From: an uncultured Prevotellaceae bacterium
GTDB lineage: Bacteria > Bacteroidota > Bacteroidia > Bacteroidales > Muribaculaceae
NCBI GenBank assembly: GCA_900318645.1
Contig: ONLH01000006.1
Coordinates: 22,977-86,976, forward strand
Direction of reading: 5' to 3'
DNA: 64,000 bases
Of the stretch, positions 16,195 through 25,952 are shown piece after piece. Every line of letters begins with the position of its first letter. Position 1 is the first letter of the stretch. Made by a program: the position numbers and the translations under genes. The notes beneath the pieces were generated by a model. That model did not search any database. It saw only the letters and a list, made by a program, of their open reading frames with translations, and was not told the origin of the DNA.

Positions 16195-17640
16195 TTAGAA
16201 CTGGAAATAGATAAACGTCTGCACCTGGCCGGCGAAGTAGAAGATAAGACTCACAAGCAGCGCATAGAGCAGCAGACGAGATACCTGAGTAGAGAAGATG
16301 CGGTAACCATCAATCTGTAGCACGTGTTCACGCTCGCGCTGGAACCACTCGACAAGCAAGAGCGCGGCACACCACAAGAGCATCCTCGCCATCTGCATCG
16401 TCAAGCCATGAAGACTGAATAGCGATGATGAGAACAGCCGTGACGTGAAGGCCGCAAAGGAAGCGAAATCCGGGGCACGAAACAGCACCCACCCAAAGTT
16501 AACGAGCAGGAAGGTCACCAGCATTGACAGGAACTCCCTGCCTGAGGGCAACAACTTGCCATGGGCAACGGTATCCTTGTACTTGCTTGCTCCGAGCAAC
16601 ACCAATGGGATGAAGAGCAAAGCGTGATACAAGCCCCACAAGACAAAGGTCCAGTCGGCGCCATGCCACAGTCCGCTCAAGGCAAAAACGACGAGGGTGT
16701 TAAGTATCGTCCTGACACGGCCTCGACGGCTGCCACCAAGTGGGAAATAGACATACTGGGTGAACCAGTTCATCAATGTGACGTGCCAACGGCGCCAGAA
16801 CTCTCGAACGTTGCGAGAGAAATAAGGCACCTTGAAGTTGGTAGTCAAGCGGAATCCAAACAACTTGGCACAACCGATGGCGATGTCGCTGTAGCCCGAG
16901 AAATCGGCATAGATCTGGAAGGTGAACAGTAACGAAGCGATAAGGAGCATCAACCCCGTAGCGTCGTCTATTCCATCCCATAACTTGTTGACTACCTCGG
17001 CACAACCGTCGGCAATGATGAGTTTCTTGAAGAAGCCCCACAGCATCTGACGCAGGCCATCAACAGCGGTGGCATAGTCAAAGGTGCGCTCACGCTGCAT
17101 CTGCGGCAAGAGATTGGTGGCTCGCTCAATGGGGCCAGCTACCAGTTGCGGGAAAAAGCTGATAAACGAGAAGAAGGCGATAGGATCACGTGTAGGCTCA
17201 ATCCTGCGGGCATACACGTCTATCGAGTAGCTCAACGCCTGGAAGGTGTAAAAGCTGATGCCGACAGGCAGAATGATGTGCATCGTGGGCCAGTCCACCG
17301 CAACGCCAAACACCGACAGCATGGAGGCAAAACTGTCAACGAAGAAATTAAAATACTTGAAGACAGCCAATATGCCCAGATTCAATACGATGTTGGCAGC
17401 ACTCACAGCCTTCTGAACAGGTCGCTGACCTTCATAGCGCTTGATGAGCAGACCGCTCAAGAAACTGCTTGCCGATGTAATGACGATGAGAATGAGGAAA
17501 CGCCAGTCCCACCAACCATAAAAGACATAACTCGCCACGAGGATGAGGAGGTTCTGCCAGCTCAGCCTCTTGAACACAAACCAGTAGAGCAGGAACACTA
17601 CTGGCAAGAAGATCATGAATGTGAACGAGTTAAACAGCAT
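16195..17640 (-). CDS. MBOAT-family membrane O-acyltransferase (AlgI/DltB-like)
   Basis: A 481-residue polytopic membrane protein of normal MBOAT length. Conserved segments: ILPVGISFYTFQALSYSIDV (about 123-142), FFPQLVAGPIERATNLLPQ (162-180), YADFSGYSDIAIG (244-256), REFWRRWHVTLMNWF with His286, and the catalytic SGLWHGADW with His326. These are the AlgI/DltB/PatA hallmarks. Such proteins carry acyl groups, usually acetyl, across the inner membrane for transfer to an exopolysaccharide, peptidoglycan or teichoic acid. The downstream SGNH-like protein is the expected transferase partner. The target polymer is not indicated by neighbours. Confidence 0.92.
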   Translation of the reverse strand: MLFNSFTFMIFLPVVFLLYWFVFKRLSWQNLLILVASYVFYGWWDWRFLILIVITSASSFLSGLLIKRYEGQRPVQKAVSAANIVLNLGILAVFKYFNFFVDSFASMLSVFGVAVDWPTMHIILPVGISFYTFQALSYSIDVYARRIEPTRDPIAFFSFISFFPQLVAGPIERATNLLPQMQRERTFDYATAVDGLRQMLWGFFKKLIIADGCAEVVNKLWDGIDDATGLMLLIASLLFTFQIYADFSGYSDIAIGCAKLFGFRLTTNFKVPYFSRNVREFWRRWHVTLMNWFTQYVYFPLGGSRRGRVRTILNTLVVFALSGLWHGADWTFVLWGLYHALLFIPLVLLGASKYKDTVAHGKLLPSGREFLSMLVTFLLVNFGWVLFRAPDFASFAAFTSRLFSSSLFSLHGLTMQMARMLLWCAALLLVEWFQREREHVLQIDGYRIFSTQVSRLLLYALLVSLIFYFAGQVQTFIYFQF

Positions 17641-17653
17641 CGTAATATTGAAA

Positions 17654-17741
17654 TTAGCTGTTAGACTTTAGCCATTAGCTTTTAGCATTTGGAGGCATCA
17701 AGCCACCCGCTAACAGCAAAAGACTAAAGGCTAACAGCTAA
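17654..17741. repeat. TTAG/CTAA inverted intergenic repeat
   Basis: A run of TTAGCTG, TTAGACT, TTAGCCA, TTAGCTT, TTAGC units (17654-17686) is followed after 22 bases by the inverse type (CTAACAGC, CTAAAGG, CTAACAGCTAA, 17709-17741). The two halves can pair imperfectly over about 33 bases. It fills the gap between a PorZ-like gene and the MBOAT gene. Confidence 0.8.
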
Positions 17742-17768
17742 GTGCTAGAAACTAAAAGTAACAGCCCG

Positions 17769-20111
17769 TTACTTGATAATTTTCACAGTCGCATGAGGTG
17801 TGCCTGTAGTAACGGGGTAGCTGCCCTGTGCAGCATAGATGTTATATACACCCGTCGGCACTCGCTCACCATCGGCGCCGCTGCCATCCCACAGCGCAGA
17901 ACCCATCACGGGACCAAACTGTGCTACCACGGTTCCATTGCGGTCGGTCACCGTTACATAGGAGTTATCCATGAGGTTGGCAATCTTGACCATGCCCGTG
18001 AAATCAGGCTCAACAGGATCGGGGAAAGCATAGACATTATCAAAATTCAGCGCTGCAGCGTCACCTTCAGGCACATACTCGGCAAAGCCGTTATCGGTAA
18101 CGATGTAGATACGGTCGTTGATCGTGTCACACTCAACACTGTAAACGACATTACTGGGGATATCACTGTTGGAAGGGGTGAAGTGGTTAAACACCTCACT
18201 GCCATCAGCCGATGAATAATAAAGGCCGTTATTAGTAGCAATCCACTTATTATTGTCGCGGTCAACACCGATGTCATAGACAATATAGCTGTCACACAAG
18301 TAACCCTGACCCTCAACGAACTTGGAAACATAAGGACGGGTAACACGAGGCAGCTCATCAAACAAGACATCGGGATCTACGACAAACAAGCCAGAGTTAA
18401 ATCCAATCCAAATGAGGCCATCCCTATCTTCCTCAATGCCGAAAAGGTTATCCCACTTGATTAACCTGTTATCTTGATCAACAAAGTTGATGACACTGGC
18501 AAACCGATAGGTGTCGACGGTGGGATCCTCATTACCGTTGTCCCAGCACAACACATGACCAACCACTGCTCCAGAAGGATAGTCGCAGTCACTGAAAATC
18601 TTATAATTGTTCTTGTGGGAAACAATGAAACGAGAACGCTGGATTGAACCTGTGTTAAGACCTGTCAATCCGCTGGGTTTGAACCAGTCCGTTTTAGCTA
18701 CAGTATTGCTGGCCACCTTGTCCTTGGGCAAAACGGTACAGGGATTAGCAGCAGCGTTAAGAGCGCTTACTACCCACAGGTTACCATAATTATCAAATGC
18801 CGGTTGAGGTTTATACATTCCAATCAATGAATTGCTGGTTGTATAAGTCAGTTTCCTAACATCATCAGTTACTTTGAAAATACCAACAGCCCAACTTGTT
18901 CGGAAATAGGTGTGCGGGTCATTGGGATCAAACACGAAGTCATATCCCGCTCCCTTTGCAGTATATGCAGTAGCATTTGACCAGTTCACACCATTATAAG
19001 TATTAATGTAGTTGTTCACAGTCGTACTAGTAACCGTCACCTTATTCGGACCTGAAGCTCCAACATATAACTTGTTCAGAACACCATTGTATTTCAACCA
19101 ATAGGGAGAGTCAAAGGTTAATGAGTTCTTTTTATAATAAGTTGTGCTGCCCTTGATATGCAATCCATTTGCATCAACTACCCAGACGGTACCATCGGCC
19201 AAGGGGTTGGAACTTGCACACGTAATAACGGTGGCCTCCTTGGTAGGGCTCTCACCATCCTGATTAAACGAGTAGTAGTAGGCTGCACCTGCAAAATTGG
19301 CAATAAAACCTGTAGTGGTCTTCTGAATGTTGGTTGCTTTATAGCTCAACAAAGTAGTAGATACTGGCGTTCCTGATGAAATATCAAATTTCAAGGTGCC
19401 AGCCGATACGCCATAGACAAAGATAGAGTGGTCGTTAATCAGATAGGACTTTGCACCAGAAAATGAACCAGTAATGCTCTGATAGTTCTTTGTGGGATCG
19501 GGGTCGCCAGGTTCACCATAGTAGCACCTGCCATTGGAGAAAATCATCAAAGTTTCACCGACAAGAGACACAGAATTGACACAGATTGTCCTTGTAAACT
19601 GGTAGTTCCTTACCACCCTAAGTGTATTCTCATCAATCATGAAAAATCCATAGCCGACGGCCACGTAAGCGGTATCATTTCCAAAGGTGATGTCCCTAAT
19701 GCCTTTAGTGGCATAGTCACTAAGTTCACCAGCAGACAGGGAATAATTCTGCACAGTAGTGACCCTGTTCTTCAGGTTAGGGATGTTGGTCACCTTGCCC
19801 TCGTTGTTGATAACATCAATATTAGAATTGGCATAGGCAACGAAAAGCAACTGATTCTCCCAATCATAGTAAATCTGTGAAATCTGAGAATCAGACAGGA
19901 GATTCTGCTTGTTCAAGGCATCAGTAACACCTGTTGTCTTATCAAATCTGAAGAGGTGGTTACTGTTAAGGTAATAGACCTTGTCGCCTGTATCAAAGAT
20001 GTTCTGAATCTTTGAAGTCACATAGTAGTCATGCATCTTCCATGTGCTGGCATCGACACAGAAGGCTGTCATCACAAGAAGCATGACTAATAATAAATGT
20101 TTTTTGAGCAT
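17769..20111 (-). CDS. PorZ-like double beta-propeller protein (type IX secretion), copy A
   Basis: A 780-residue exported protein, close to the 776 residues of P. gingivalis PorZ. Signal peptide 1-21, then two predicted seven-bladed propellers. The first half starts TWKMHDYYVTSKIQNIFDTG. The second half holds two-component-regulator-propeller blades such as GLIWIGFNSGLFVVDPDVLF and NKWIATNNGLYYSS. The end is a PorZ-type C-terminal beta-sandwich (FPDPVEPDFTGMVKI, then NLMDNSYVTVTDRNG, LWDGSGADGERVPTGVYNIYA). PorZ sits on the surface and helps attach anionic LPS to type IX cargo. Copy B next door differs mainly by substitutions. It might instead be a cargo protein that uses this sandwich as its sorting domain. 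Confidence 0.74.
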   Translation of the reverse strand: MLKKHLLLVMLLVMTAFCVDASTWKMHDYYVTSKIQNIFDTGDKVYYLNSNHLFRFDKTTGVTDALNKQNLLSDSQISQIYYDWENQLLFVAYANSNIDVINNEGKVTNIPNLKNRVTTVQNYSLSAGELSDYATKGIRDITFGNDTAYVAVGYGFFMIDENTLRVVRNYQFTRTICVNSVSLVGETLMIFSNGRCYYGEPGDPDPTKNYQSITGSFSGAKSYLINDHSIFVYGVSAGTLKFDISSGTPVSTTLLSYKATNIQKTTTGFIANFAGAAYYYSFNQDGESPTKEATVITCASSNPLADGTVWVVDANGLHIKGSTTYYKKNSLTFDSPYWLKYNGVLNKLYVGASGPNKVTVTSTTVNNYINTYNGVNWSNATAYTAKGAGYDFVFDPNDPHTYFRTSWAVGIFKVTDDVRKLTYTTSNSLIGMYKPQPAFDNYGNLWVVSALNAAANPCTVLPKDKVASNTVAKTDWFKPSGLTGLNTGSIQRSRFIVSHKNNYKIFSDCDYPSGAVVGHVLCWDNGNEDPTVDTYRFASVINFVDQDNRLIKWDNLFGIEEDRDGLIWIGFNSGLFVVDPDVLFDELPRVTRPYVSKFVEGQGYLCDSYIVYDIGVDRDNNKWIATNNGLYYSSADGSEVFNHFTPSNSDIPSNVVYSVECDTINDRIYIVTDNGFAEYVPEGDAAALNFDNVYAFPDPVEPDFTGMVKIANLMDNSYVTVTDRNGTVVAQFGPVMGSALWDGSGADGERVPTGVYNIYAAQGSYPVTTGTPHATVKIIK

Positions 20112-20207
20112 ATCTACTTAGTTTAATATTAATTTCCAAAATTATTAACACACTCATTATCAGTAAGATGAGTGAAAAAATCACACAAAACCCACTGAAT
20201 CAAATGC

Positions 20208-20215
20208 CAAAGGTA
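20208..20215 (-). promoter_or_regulatory. -7 box of PorZ-like copy A
   Basis: Minus-strand TACCTTTG fits TAnnTTTG. The predicted leader is about 90 bases. The -33 position has only a T-rich run (TTTTC). The identical box precedes copy B at 22848-22855. Confidence 0.6.
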
Positions 20216-20298
20216 TAAAATAATAACGAGAAAATGGGCTTTTTTCTCTTTAATATGATGACATAAAGTGTCTTAAAAATTGCAAAATCACAACAGTC

Positions 20299-20337
20299 AA
20301 GGGCAGAACACCACAACTGATGCGGAATTCTGCCCTT
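20299..20337 (-). terminator. Terminator-like hairpin after PorZ-like copy B
   Basis: Ten-base arms AAGGGCAGAA and TTCTGCCCTT surround a 19-base loop, 75 bases after the copy B stop. The T-run on the minus strand is weak. The same hairpin follows lysS at 22938-22976. Confidence 0.6.
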
Positions 20338-20411
20338 AATTTTTTGACAAATAATACTCAATGAATGATAGCTGCTTGCCAACGTGAACCTGTTGGTTTT
20401 GCAACCAATAT

Positions 20412-22754
20412 TTACTTAATGACCAACACAGTGGTTAGGGGCGTGCCGGTTATAGCCGGCTGGCTACCCTGAGCCGCATAGATGTTGTAAACACCTGTCG
20501 GCACACGTTCGCCATCAGCGCCACTGCCATCCCACAGAGCGCAACCTATCACGGGACCGAACTGAGCCACAATGGTTCCATTGCTGTCAGTTACCGACAC
20601 ATAGGAATTATCCATGAGATTGGAAATCTTAATCATACCCGTGAAATCAGGCTCAACTGGATTGGGGAAAACGAAAACATTATCAAAGTTCAAGGCAGCA
20701 GCATCACCATGAGGAATATACTCGGCAAAGCCGTTGTCGGTAACGATGTAAATGCAATCGTTGATCGTGTCACACTCTACACTGTAAACGATGTTACTGG
20801 GAATATCACTATTGGAAAGATTAAAGTGGTTATAAACCTCCGTTCCGTCAGGTGACGTATAGTAAAGACCGTTATTGGTAGCAATCCACTTGCTGTTGTC
20901 ATGGTCAACACCGATGTCATACACAATGTAGCTATCACACAAGACACCCTGTCCCTCGTTGAACTTGGTCACAAAGGGGCGGGTAACACGAGGCAGCTCA
21001 TCGAACAAGACATCAGGATCAACTATAAACAAGCCAGCCTCATGACCAATCCAGATAAGACCATCACGATCCTCTACAATGCATTTGAGGTAATCCCACT
21101 TGAGTAACCTATTATCCTGGTCGATGAAATTGATGACACTGACAAACCGATAGGTATCAACGGTGGGATCTTCATTACCGTTATCCCAGCACAACACATG
21201 ACCCGTAACGGCACCGTCAGGAAAATCGCAATCACTAAAAATCTTGTAATTGTTCTTTTTAGAAACAATAAAACGTGATGACTGCATAGATCCGGTATTC
21301 AATCCCTCTAATCCAGTAGGCATAAACCAATCTGTCTTAGCAACCGTATTACTAGCAACCTTATCCTTCGGCAAAACGGTACACGGATTAGCGGCAGCTT
21401 TATAAGAGCTCACAACCCACAGGTTACCGTATTTATCAAAGGCTGGATAAGGTTTATAGGAACCTATCAACGAATTGCTGTTAGTGTAACTCATTTTCTT
21501 GACATCATCAGTCACTTTAGCAATGCCTGTCTGCCAACCAGTACGCAAATAGGTATGAGGATCTAACGGATTGAAAACAATATCATATCCAGCACCCTTT
21601 GCTGTATAAGAAACATCTGACCAGTTAACACCATCGAAAGTATTGATGGCATTAGCCAATGAGATATCATTCATATTAGTCACTTTGTTGGGAGCTGAGT
21701 TGCCAACATAAAGCTTATTTAATACACCATTATAGGCCAACCAATAAGGCGAGTCGAAAGTCAAAGAATTCTTTTTATAATAGACGGTGCTGCCCTTAAT
21801 GTGAAGTCCGTTGGCATCGGTGTACCAGACTGTACCGTCACCAAGGGGGTCGGAGCTTGCACATGTGATGACAGTAGTCTCCTTGACTGGGCTTTCACCA
21901 TTCCCGTTGAAGGAGTAATAGTAGGCTGAGCCAGCATAGTTACCGATAAAGCCATCATGAGATTTCTGAATACTTGTCGGCTTGCTACCCAATATCGTGG
22001 TCAACTTTGGCGTTCCTGAAGAGATGTCAAGTTTCAAGACACCAGCCGACACGCCATAGACAAACACCGAATGGTCGTTAATGGGATAGGACTTGGCATC
22101 GCTAAACGAGCCGGAGATGCTCTGGTAGTTCTGAGTAGGTTCCGGGTCACCAGGGGCACCATAGTAGCACCTTCCGTTGGAGAATATCATCAAAGTCTCG
22201 CCGACCAGCGACACTGAATTGACACAGATTGTCCTTGTAAACTGGTAGTTCTTGGTAATTCTGAGGGTGCTCTCGTCAATCATGAAAAAGCCATAACCGA
22301 CAGCTACATAAGCAGTACCATTAGCAAAGGTAATATCCCTAATACCTTTAGTAGCATATGAGCTAAGTACTCCAGCATTCAAGTCATAATTCTGAACGGT
22401 CGAGACCCTGTTCTTGAGACTGGCAATGTTTTTCACCTTGCCGTCATTATTGATAACATCAATATTGGAATTAGCGTATGCCACAAAGAGCAACTGATTC
22501 TCCCAATCATAATAAATCTGCGAGATCTGGCCGTCAGACAGGAGATTCTGCTTATTTAGCGCTTCGGTGACACCTGTTGACTTATCAAACATGAAAAGAT
22601 GACCACTGTTCAGGTAATACACTTTGTCACCAGCGTCAAAGATGTTCTGAATCTTTGAAGTCACATAGTAGTCATGCATCTTCCATGTGGTGGCACTGGC
22701 ACAAATCGCAGCCATCACGATAAGCGCGACCAATAACAAATATTTTTTTGACAT
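20412..22754 (-). CDS. PorZ-like double beta-propeller protein (type IX secretion), copy B
   Basis: Also 780 residues and aligned end to end with copy A, with the same signal peptide pattern (LLLVALIVMAAICASATTW), propeller blades (GLIWIGHEAGLFIVDPDVLF, SKWIATNNGLYYTSPDG) and PorZ-type C-terminal sandwich (FPNPVEPDFTGMIKI, LWDGSGADGERVPTGVYNIYA). Divergence is concentrated in the middle, around residues 240-420 (for example NGNGESPVKETTV against NQDGESPTKEATV). That suggests one copy may be drifting in specificity rather than decaying. Both frames are intact. It has its own promoter, 94 bases upstream, and follows lysS on the same strand. Confidence 0.74.
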   Translation of the reverse strand: MSKKYLLLVALIVMAAICASATTWKMHDYYVTSKIQNIFDAGDKVYYLNSGHLFMFDKSTGVTEALNKQNLLSDGQISQIYYDWENQLLFVAYANSNIDVINNDGKVKNIASLKNRVSTVQNYDLNAGVLSSYATKGIRDITFANGTAYVAVGYGFFMIDESTLRITKNYQFTRTICVNSVSLVGETLMIFSNGRCYYGAPGDPEPTQNYQSISGSFSDAKSYPINDHSVFVYGVSAGVLKLDISSGTPKLTTILGSKPTSIQKSHDGFIGNYAGSAYYYSFNGNGESPVKETTVITCASSDPLGDGTVWYTDANGLHIKGSTVYYKKNSLTFDSPYWLAYNGVLNKLYVGNSAPNKVTNMNDISLANAINTFDGVNWSDVSYTAKGAGYDIVFNPLDPHTYLRTGWQTGIAKVTDDVKKMSYTNSNSLIGSYKPYPAFDKYGNLWVVSSYKAAANPCTVLPKDKVASNTVAKTDWFMPTGLEGLNTGSMQSSRFIVSKKNNYKIFSDCDFPDGAVTGHVLCWDNGNEDPTVDTYRFVSVINFIDQDNRLLKWDYLKCIVEDRDGLIWIGHEAGLFIVDPDVLFDELPRVTRPFVTKFNEGQGVLCDSYIVYDIGVDHDNSKWIATNNGLYYTSPDGTEVYNHFNLSNSDIPSNIVYSVECDTINDCIYIVTDNGFAEYIPHGDAAALNFDNVFVFPNPVEPDFTGMIKISNLMDNSYVSVTDSNGTIVAQFGPVIGCALWDGSGADGERVPTGVYNIYAAQGSQPAITGTPLTTVLVIK

Positions 22755-22847
22755 ATCCTCTTAGTTTAGTAATCTCAATTTTATCAAAACGCTCATTTTT
22801 CGGCTAGATATGTGGAATTTTCACATAAAGCCCATTGAATCAAATGC

Positions 22848-22855
22848 CAAAGGTA
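22848..22855 (-). promoter_or_regulatory. -7 box of PorZ-like copy B
   Basis: Minus-strand TACCTTTG, in a segment nearly identical to the one before copy A. Leader about 85-90 bases. Confidence 0.6.
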
Positions 22856-22937
22856 TAAAATAATAATGAGAAATGAGCTTTTTATCCCTTATATGATCAT
22901 ATTAAAGTGTCTTAAAAATTGCAAATTCACAAATGTC

Positions 22938-22976
22938 AAGGGCAGAACACCACAACTGATGCGGAATTCTGCCCTT
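22938..22976 (-). terminator. Terminator-like hairpin after lysS
   Basis: Arms AAGGGCAGAA/TTCTGCCCTT with the same loop as at 20299-20337, 29 bases beyond the lysS stop. It is probably the original copy of the duplicated hairpin. Confidence 0.6.
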
Positions 22977-23004
22977 AACATGATGACGAATAATTCGTAA
23001 AGAA

Positions 23005-24747
23005 TTATTGCTGCTGGCTAGCAGCGGCCTCTACCCATTTCTTGACCTCGTCCACGACGGGAACCTTGAAGCCAAGCTTGTATTTCTTGTTGATGTCCAG
23101 TAGATCCTGGAAGAGCTTGCCGGGCTTCTCGAGAGCGCCAAGAGCGGCGACGGTGAGGAAGCCAGCCTTCTGGATAGGAGCAACCCATTCCTCGGGGATG
23201 CCAAGGGCGGTAAAAGCCTCGACCTTGTCGCGGGCAGGCACCTTCTCGGGACGCATCTGCGGGAAGAGGAGCACATCCTGGATATAGCTGTTGCCTGTCA
23301 TGAGCATCACCAAACGGTCAATGCCGATGCCGATACCACTCGTGGGCGGCATACCGTACTGCAGGGCACGCAGGAAGTCTTGGTCAATGACCATTGCTTC
23401 GTCATCGCCCTTATCGGCCAGACGCATCTGCTCCTTGAAGCGCTCCTCCTGATCGATGGGATCGTTCAGCTCGCTGTAGGCGTTTGCCAGTTCCTTGCCA
23501 TTGACCATGAGTTCAAAGCGTTCGGTCAGGCCGGGCTTGCTGCGGTGCATCTTGGTCAGCGGTGACATCTCAACGGGATAGTCGATGATGAACGTCGGCT
23601 GGATGAATGTGCCTTCACAGAACTCGCCGAAGATTTCGTCGATCAGTTTACCCTTGCCCATCGTGTCATCGATCTCAAGCTTCAACTGCTTGCAAACCTC
23701 GCGGATTTCCTCCTCGGTCTTTCCCTCCAGGTCAAAGCCCGTCTTCTCCTTGATGGCCTCAAGGATGGGCAGACGGCGATAAGGAGCTTTGAAGCTGATG
23801 ACCTGACCATCAATCTCGGTCTCGGGCTTGCCGTTGACAGCGACGCAGATTGTCTCAAGCAACTGCTCGGTGAATGACATCATCCAATTATAGTCCTTGT
23901 ACTGAACATACAGTTCCATGCAGGTGAACTCGGGATTGTGGTTGCGGTCCATACCCTCGTTGCGGAAGTTCTTACCGATCTCGTACACGCCCTCGAAGCC
24001 ACCAACGATCAAGCGCTTGAGGTAGAGCTCGGTAGCAATGCGCATGTACATGGGAATGTTCAACGCATTGAAGTGAGTGATGAACGGACGGGCGGTGGCA
24101 CCACCGGCAATGGCCTGCAAGGTCGGAGTCTCGACCTCGGTGTAGCCGGCATCATCAAGCATCTGGCGCATGGTCTTCACCACCAGAGCGCGTTTCAAGA
24201 AAGTATCCTTTACGCCAGCATTGACCACCAGGTCCACATAGCGCTGACGATAACGCAACTCAGGATCCTCAAAGGCGTCGTAGGTCACACCGTCCTTCAC
24301 CTTCACCACGGGCAGCGGCTTCAACGACTTGCTCAGCAGCTTGAGCGACTGGGCGTGGACGCTGATTTCGCCCGTCTGAGTGCGGAAGACATAGCCCTGT
24401 ACACCGACGAAGTCGCCCATGTCAAGCAATTTCTTGAAGACAGTGTTATACAAGTCCTTGTTTTCGTCAGGGCACAGGTCGTCGCGGCTCACATAGACCT
24501 GCACGCGGCCACGCGAGTCCTGCAGTTCAAAGAATGACGCCTTGCCCATGATGCGACGGTTCATCATTCGGCCAGCGATGCTCACCTGACGAGGCTCAGC
24601 ATCATCGCTGAAGTTGGCAATGATATCATCGCTATAGGCATTCACCACATACTCGTCGGCAGGATAAGGGTTGATGCCCATTGCCTTGAGCTGCTCCAAA
24701 CTATTGCGGCGGATAATCTCTTGTTCGCTTAATTCCAGTACATTCAT
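23005..24747 (-). CDS. lysS: Lysyl-tRNA synthetase, class II
   Basis: 580 residues from the ATG at 24745-24747. The frame continues 24 codons upstream, but a promoter -7 box lies inside that stretch (24786-24793), so the shorter start is right. The anticodon-binding OB-fold is near 55-150 ([21 protein letters not shown] region). Class II motif 2 is at about 261-275 ([14 protein letters not shown]), with LysRS-specific YVQYKDY after it. Motif 3 is [15 protein letters not shown]. After motif 3 there is an extra domain of about 75 residues ([38 protein letters not shown]) that the E. coli enzyme lacks and that I associate with Bacteroidetes LysRS. It charges tRNA-Lys in the cytoplasm. Confidence 0.95.
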   Translation of the reverse strand: MNVLELSEQEIIRRNSLEQLKAMGINPYPADEYVVNAYSDDIIANFSDDAEPRQVSIAGRMMNRRIMGKASFFELQDSRGRVQVYVSRDDLCPDENKDLYNTVFKKLLDMGDFVGVQGYVFRTQTGEISVHAQSLKLLSKSLKPLPVVKVKDGVTYDAFEDPELRYRQRYVDLVVNAGVKDTFLKRALVVKTMRQMLDDAGYTEVETPTLQAIAGGATARPFITHFNALNIPMYMRIATELYLKRLIVGGFEGVYEIGKNFRNEGMDRNHNPEFTCMELYVQYKDYNWMMSFTEQLLETICVAVNGKPETEIDGQVISFKAPYRRLPILEAIKEKTGFDLEGKTEEEIREVCKQLKLEIDDTMGKGKLIDEIFGEFCEGTFIQPTFIIDYPVEMSPLTKMHRSKPGLTERFELMVNGKELANAYSELNDPIDQEERFKEQMRLADKGDDEAMVIDQDFLRALQYGMPPTSGIGIGIDRLVMLMTGNSYIQDVLLFPQMRPEKVPARDKVEAFTALGIPEEWVAPIQKAGFLTVAALGALEKPGKLFQDLLDINKKYKLGFKVPVVDEVKKWVEAAASQQQ

Positions 24748-24785
24748 TGTCTCTATATCTTTTTTCGTTCTATCGTTACAAACTG

Positions 24786-24793
24786 CAAAGGTA
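24786..24793 (-). promoter_or_regulatory. -7 box of lysS
   Basis: Minus-strand TACCTTTG, 39 bases before the chosen start. TTTG motifs (from CAAA at 24811 and 24817) lie at 17 and 23 bases, either side of the ideal 20. Confidence 0.6.
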
Positions 24794-24876
24794 GTGAAAA
24801 TTGTGCAAGTCAAACACAAAAATGCAAATAATCATCCTGCCTGTCAAATAACACGTACAACACCAGAGAATAAATA

Positions 24877-24926
24877 ACACGAATGTCCATAAATTATTCA
24901 TGAATAATTTTGACCGTTCATGGTCA
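24877..24926. repeat. CACGAATG-family intergenic repeat, partial copy
   Basis: ACACGAATGTCCATAAAT (24877-24894) differs by one base from the left arm at 14509. Like that copy, it is followed by TGAATAATTTT-type sequence. It ends with a short hairpin, TGACC-GTTCAT-GGTCA. It lies between the acyltransferase stop and the lysS promoter. Confidence 0.7.
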
Positions 24927-24927
24927 T

Positions 24928-25929
24928 TTAGGCTTTGCGGGACTTGCCGAGGAGCCAGGGGAGGTAGCGGTCAATGAAAAGGGCCAGAGGATAGAGGATA
25001 ATCATCACGACGATGGCTATGGATACCTTCATCAGGATGTTGTCATCGAGGATATTGGGGCCAGCGAACTTGGTCACCAGCATCTTGATGACGCCGATGA
25101 GATAGTTCTGCAACGCAAGGTAGGTGATGCCGGTGATGGCAACATTACGTGCGATACTTGAGCCCACGTTAAGCTGTTCGAGCCACTTGCAGATGGCGGT
25201 ATATAGCGGCAACACGAGGATGACGGCCTCAGGGGCGAGGACATAGGCCACAGCACGGTCAATCGTCAACGGCGCGACAATAAGAAAGCCCAATCCCACC
25301 GTTGCCAACAATAGCCATAATAGGGAACGGCCGACCGACGAGAAATCAAACTTGTCCACCAGCGGGTGACAACAGTTGCCCAGGGCGTAGAGGGGCATGT
25401 AAAGCAAGGCGCGGTCGAGATTCCAGTAGCGGAAGTAAGGCACATCTGGCAAAATAAAGAGGGAGAGGCTCAACAACAATGCTGCCACCAGCGGCCAGTA
25501 GCCGCTCAGGTATTTTCTTATCGGGTAATAAATGACCTGCATAGTGAACAGGGCAGCAAGGAACCAGAAGGGGCCTAGCACCACATCGGGTGTTCCTTGA
25601 ACGAATTGCCACACAGGGGTGAGTGTGTCAATCGTCATCTCCTCAGGACCTGCCATGCGTCGACCGACGACAAGCCACAGTGCATAGAAAATGACGAAGA
25701 AAGTGGTGTAAGGCACCAACAGTTGACGCGCACGGTGCCGCAAAAAAGTAAAGAAATCCTTCTGCCTAGCGATATTGAACAGGTAACCCGCTGCAAAGAA
25801 GAACACCGGCGCTCCCATGTTGAACAGGGCTACCTCATGGGCGGTGTCATAACGCGGGGGCGTGTGATAAATCACCACGAGAAACATCGCGATGAACTTC
25901 ATGTAATCGAGCCAGGCCAGTCGTTTCAT
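24928..25929 (-). CDS. Acyltransferase family 3 membrane protein
   Basis: A 333-residue polytopic membrane protein with about ten helices, the size of an OafA/WecH-type acyltransferase without extra domains. The N-terminus carries the family signature: RLAWLDYMKFIAMFLVVIYH (catalytic-type His21 at the end of helix 1), then FNMGAPVFFFAAGYLF and RHRARQLLVPYTTFFV with the conserved Arg. Such enzymes acylate sugars, glycans or lipids using acyl-CoA. The substrate is unknown. It lies downstream of serS but is separated from it by a long hairpin-forming repeat, so co-transcription is uncertain. Confidence 0.85.
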   Translation of the reverse strand: MKRLAWLDYMKFIAMFLVVIYHTPPRYDTAHEVALFNMGAPVFFFAAGYLFNIARQKDFFTFLRHRARQLLVPYTTFFVIFYALWLVVGRRMAGPEEMTIDTLTPVWQFVQGTPDVVLGPFWFLAALFTMQVIYYPIRKYLSGYWPLVAALLLSLSLFILPDVPYFRYWNLDRALLYMPLYALGNCCHPLVDKFDFSSVGRSLLWLLLATVGLGFLIVAPLTIDRAVAYVLAPEAVILVLPLYTAICKWLEQLNVGSSIARNVAITGITYLALQNYLIGVIKMLVTKFAGPNILDDNILMKVSIAIVVMIILYPLALFIDRYLPWLLGKSRKA

Positions 25930-25952
25930 GCCAGGTATCAGGCTTTACATAT

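Larger units (their letters stand above)
20112..20411. other. Duplicated spacer between the PorZ-like genes
   Basis: About 300 bases without a gene. The part from 20190 to 20337 is nearly identical to 22830-22976: a shared promoter with TACCTTTG, then a GGGCAGAA hairpin. The duplicated unit therefore included a terminator, a promoter and a gene. A 60-codon frame inside it is not credible. Confidence 0.8.

Noticed and set aside
24748-24819. Longer LysS start
   Set aside because: The -7 promoter box lies within the extension and the added residues (Cys-rich, hydrophobic) do not match LysRS.
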